From Holophaga sp. (lineage in GTDB: Bacteria; Acidobacteriota; Holophagae; Holophagales; Holophagaceae), in contig JARLGP010000143.1 of NCBI GenBank assembly GCA_031292735.1, positions 1-5,852 of the forward strand: a stretch of DNA of 5,852 nt, in the 5' to 3' direction. The notes under the pieces are model-generated. The model searched no databases, was not told where the DNA came from, and saw only the letters and a list, made by a program, of their open reading frames with translations. How positions within the stretch are numbered: the stretch's first letter is position 1; each line of letters opens with the position of its first letter. Below are positions 4,518 to 5,852 of this stretch, one piece after another. Both the position numbers and the translations under genes were made by a program.

Positions 4518-5852
4518 TCAGGCCGGATCCACTTCGATCCCGATCTCATGCACCGGGCCATCGGCCCGTTCCAGCCACAGCACCCGCGCCCCCAGCGCCC
4601 GCGCCAGCTGGTTGACCCCTTCGCGGGTCTCCGGCTGCAGGGCGTTCTTGAGGTCCGCGTGCAGGGTCAGGCGCACCTGGGCGCCGCGCAGGCGCTCCCC
4701 CTGCCGGGCCATTTCCCGGTAGACCCCCAGCACCACGGTCTCGGCGCTGAGCCTGCGGCCGGAACCGGCGCAGTGCGGGCAGGCCGAGGTGAGCAGCCGC
4801 TCCAGGCTGGGACCGGTGCGCTTGCGGGTCATCTCCACCAGGCCGAAATCGCTGATCTCCACCGCCCGGGCATGGTTCCGGTCCCGCTCCAGCTCCTCCT
4901 GGAGGCGCTTCATCACGCTCTCCCGGTGGCCGGCGTCCATCATGTCGATGAAGTCGATCACGATGATCCCGCCCAGGTTGCGCAACCGCAACTGGCGCAC
5001 CACCTCAGGAATGGCCTCCATGTTGGTGAGGTAGACGGTCTCCTCCAGATCCTTCTTGCCCACGAACTTGCCGGTGTTCACATCGACGCTCACCAGCGCT
5101 TCGGTCTGGTTGATGACGATGCTGCCGCCGTGCTTGAGGAAGACCTTGGCCTGGTGCGCGCTGTCGATCTCCTTCTCGATGGCGAACGCCTCGAAGATCG
5201 GCAGGTCGCTGGTGAAGTGCTTGACCCGGCCCACCCACTCCGGATGCAGCCGGCTGACGAAATCCACCACCTCCCGGTAGGTGTCGTCCCGGTCCACCCA
5301 GAAGCTGGCCACCTCCTCCCGGAACAGGTCGCGCAGCACCTTCTGCAGCAGCCGGAAATCCTTCCACACCAGGCTCGGGGCGTGCAGCTGCTGGCAACTG
5401 GTCTGCAGGTCCGCCCACAGTTCGCGCAGGTAGGTGACGTCGTTCACCAGGTCCTCGTCCTTTTCCCCGATGGCGGCGGTGCGGACGATGAAGCCCTCCC
5501 CGGCCTGGGCGTGGCCCTTGATGAGGGTGCGCAGGCGCTCGCGCTCCTGGGGGTTGACGATCTTCCGGGAGATGCCCACGTGCTCGATGCCCGGCATGAA
5601 CACCAGGAACCGCCCGGGGAAGCTGATGTGCCGGGACAGCCGCGGCCCCTTGCTGCCGATGGGGTCCTTCACCACCTGCACCAGGATCTCCTCGCCCTCC
5701 CGCACCGGCGGCAGCGGCACCGGCTGCAGCGGGAAGTCCAGGACGCCGGACTCGCCATCCTCCTCTTCGGGAGCCTCCTCGCTGGGCAGGCGGTGGGCCT
5801 CGGGCTCGTCCAGGTACAGGAACCCGTCCTTGGCCCCGCCGATGGCCACGAA
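4518..5852 (-). CDS. rng: Ribonuclease G/E family endoribonuclease, N-terminus missing
   Basis: The frame stays open to the right edge, where the codons read Phe-Val-Ala-Ile-Gly; the GTG at 5849 is internal. By comparison with E. coli RNase E (FVDYG at residue 57) roughly 55-60 residues are missing. The visible 443 residues, counted from the Val at 5849, cover most of the S1-type RNA-binding domain, the 5'-sensor region (SRHISFPGRFLVFMPG, 72-87, and FIVRTA, 120-125), the DNase I-like catalytic region and the zinc link. Asp256 (SVDVNTG) and Asp299 (VIDFIDM) correspond to the magnesium ligands Asp303 and Asp346 of E. coli RNase E with the same spacing. Cys357/Cys360 (CPHC) correspond to Cys404/Cys407. 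The protein ends about 80 residues after the zinc link with no long disordered scaffold arm, as in RNase G. It would process rRNA and mRNA single-stranded AU-rich sites. An acidic stretch (about 23-34) appears inserted in the S1 domain. Followed by the deaminase gene 52 bp downstream. Confidence 0.93.
   Translation of the reverse strand, partial: FVAIGGAKDGFLYLDEPEAHRLPSEEAPEEEDGESGVLDFPLQPVPLPPVREGEEILVQVVKDPIGSKGPRLSRHISFPGRFLVFMPGIEHVGISRKIVNPQERERLRTLIKGHAQAGEGFIVRTAAIGEKDEDLVNDVTYLRELWADLQTSCQQLHAPSLVWKDFRLLQKVLRDLFREEVASFWVDRDDTYREVVDFVSRLHPEWVGRVKHFTSDLPIFEAFAIEKEIDSAHQAKVFLKHGGSIVINQTEALVSVDVNTGKFVGKKDLEETVYLTNMEAIPEVVRQLRLRNLGGIIVIDFIDMMDAGHRESVMKRLQEELERDRNHARAVEISDFGLVEMTRKRTGPSLERLLTSACPHCAGSGRRLSAETVVLGVYREMARQGERLRGAQVRLTLHADLKNALQPETREGVNQLARALGARVLWLERADGPVHEIGIEVDPA

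Noticed and set aside
4034..4615. 193-codon open frame on the plus strand opposite the deaminase
   Set aside because: Its composition is that of a high-GC complement, and the minus-strand protein has clear zinc-site motifs.
1..5852. CRISPR array, tRNA, rRNA, insertion sequence or phage attachment site
   Set aside because: I saw no regularly spaced repeats, cloverleaf sequence, transposase motifs or terminal inverted repeats. Every stretch over 300 bp is accounted for by a coding region.

Overview
The window is GC-rich and densely coded. It holds five genes, two of them cut by the window edges. GC bias, a Type IV pilin pair, a -24/-12 (sigma-54) promoter and an RNase G-type enzyme suggest a Gram-negative, pilus-making environmental bacterium. 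An Acidobacteriota/Holophagae-like or deltaproteobacterial source would fit, but this is a guess from style and no marker fixes it.

Plus strand, left to right: the C-terminal three quarters of a membrane-anchored family 2 glycosyltransferase (1-834); a 168-bp less GC-rich intergenic region with a consensus-perfect sigma-54 promoter (956-971); a Type IV pilin-like gene (1003-1494); a strong intrinsic terminator (1523-1551); and a 660-residue five-helix membrane protein with a sulfatase/alkaline-phosphatase-superfamily domain (1573-3555). Minus strand, right to left: an RNase G/E-type endoribonuclease missing its N-terminus (5852-4518), a dCMP deaminase-like zinc enzyme (4465-4019) and a second pilin-like gene (3977-3552). 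These three are closely spaced (52 and 41 bp) and probably co-transcribed. The two gene sets converge, and their last codons overlap by 4 bp at 3552-3555.

The main biological theme is surface and pilus biology. A sulfatase-fold membrane enzyme lies between two oppositely oriented pilin genes, and a polyprenyl-phosphate-type glycosyltransferase lies just upstream. One plausible reading, which is inference, is that the membrane enzyme and the glycosyltransferase decorate a cell-surface polymer or the pilin itself. The first pilin appears to be under sigma-54/enhancer-binding-protein control, as pilA is in several bacteria. The terminator after it would let the pilin be made in excess over the membrane enzyme. 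The second pilin, in contrast, follows housekeeping RNA and nucleotide metabolism genes and shows no sigma-54 site.
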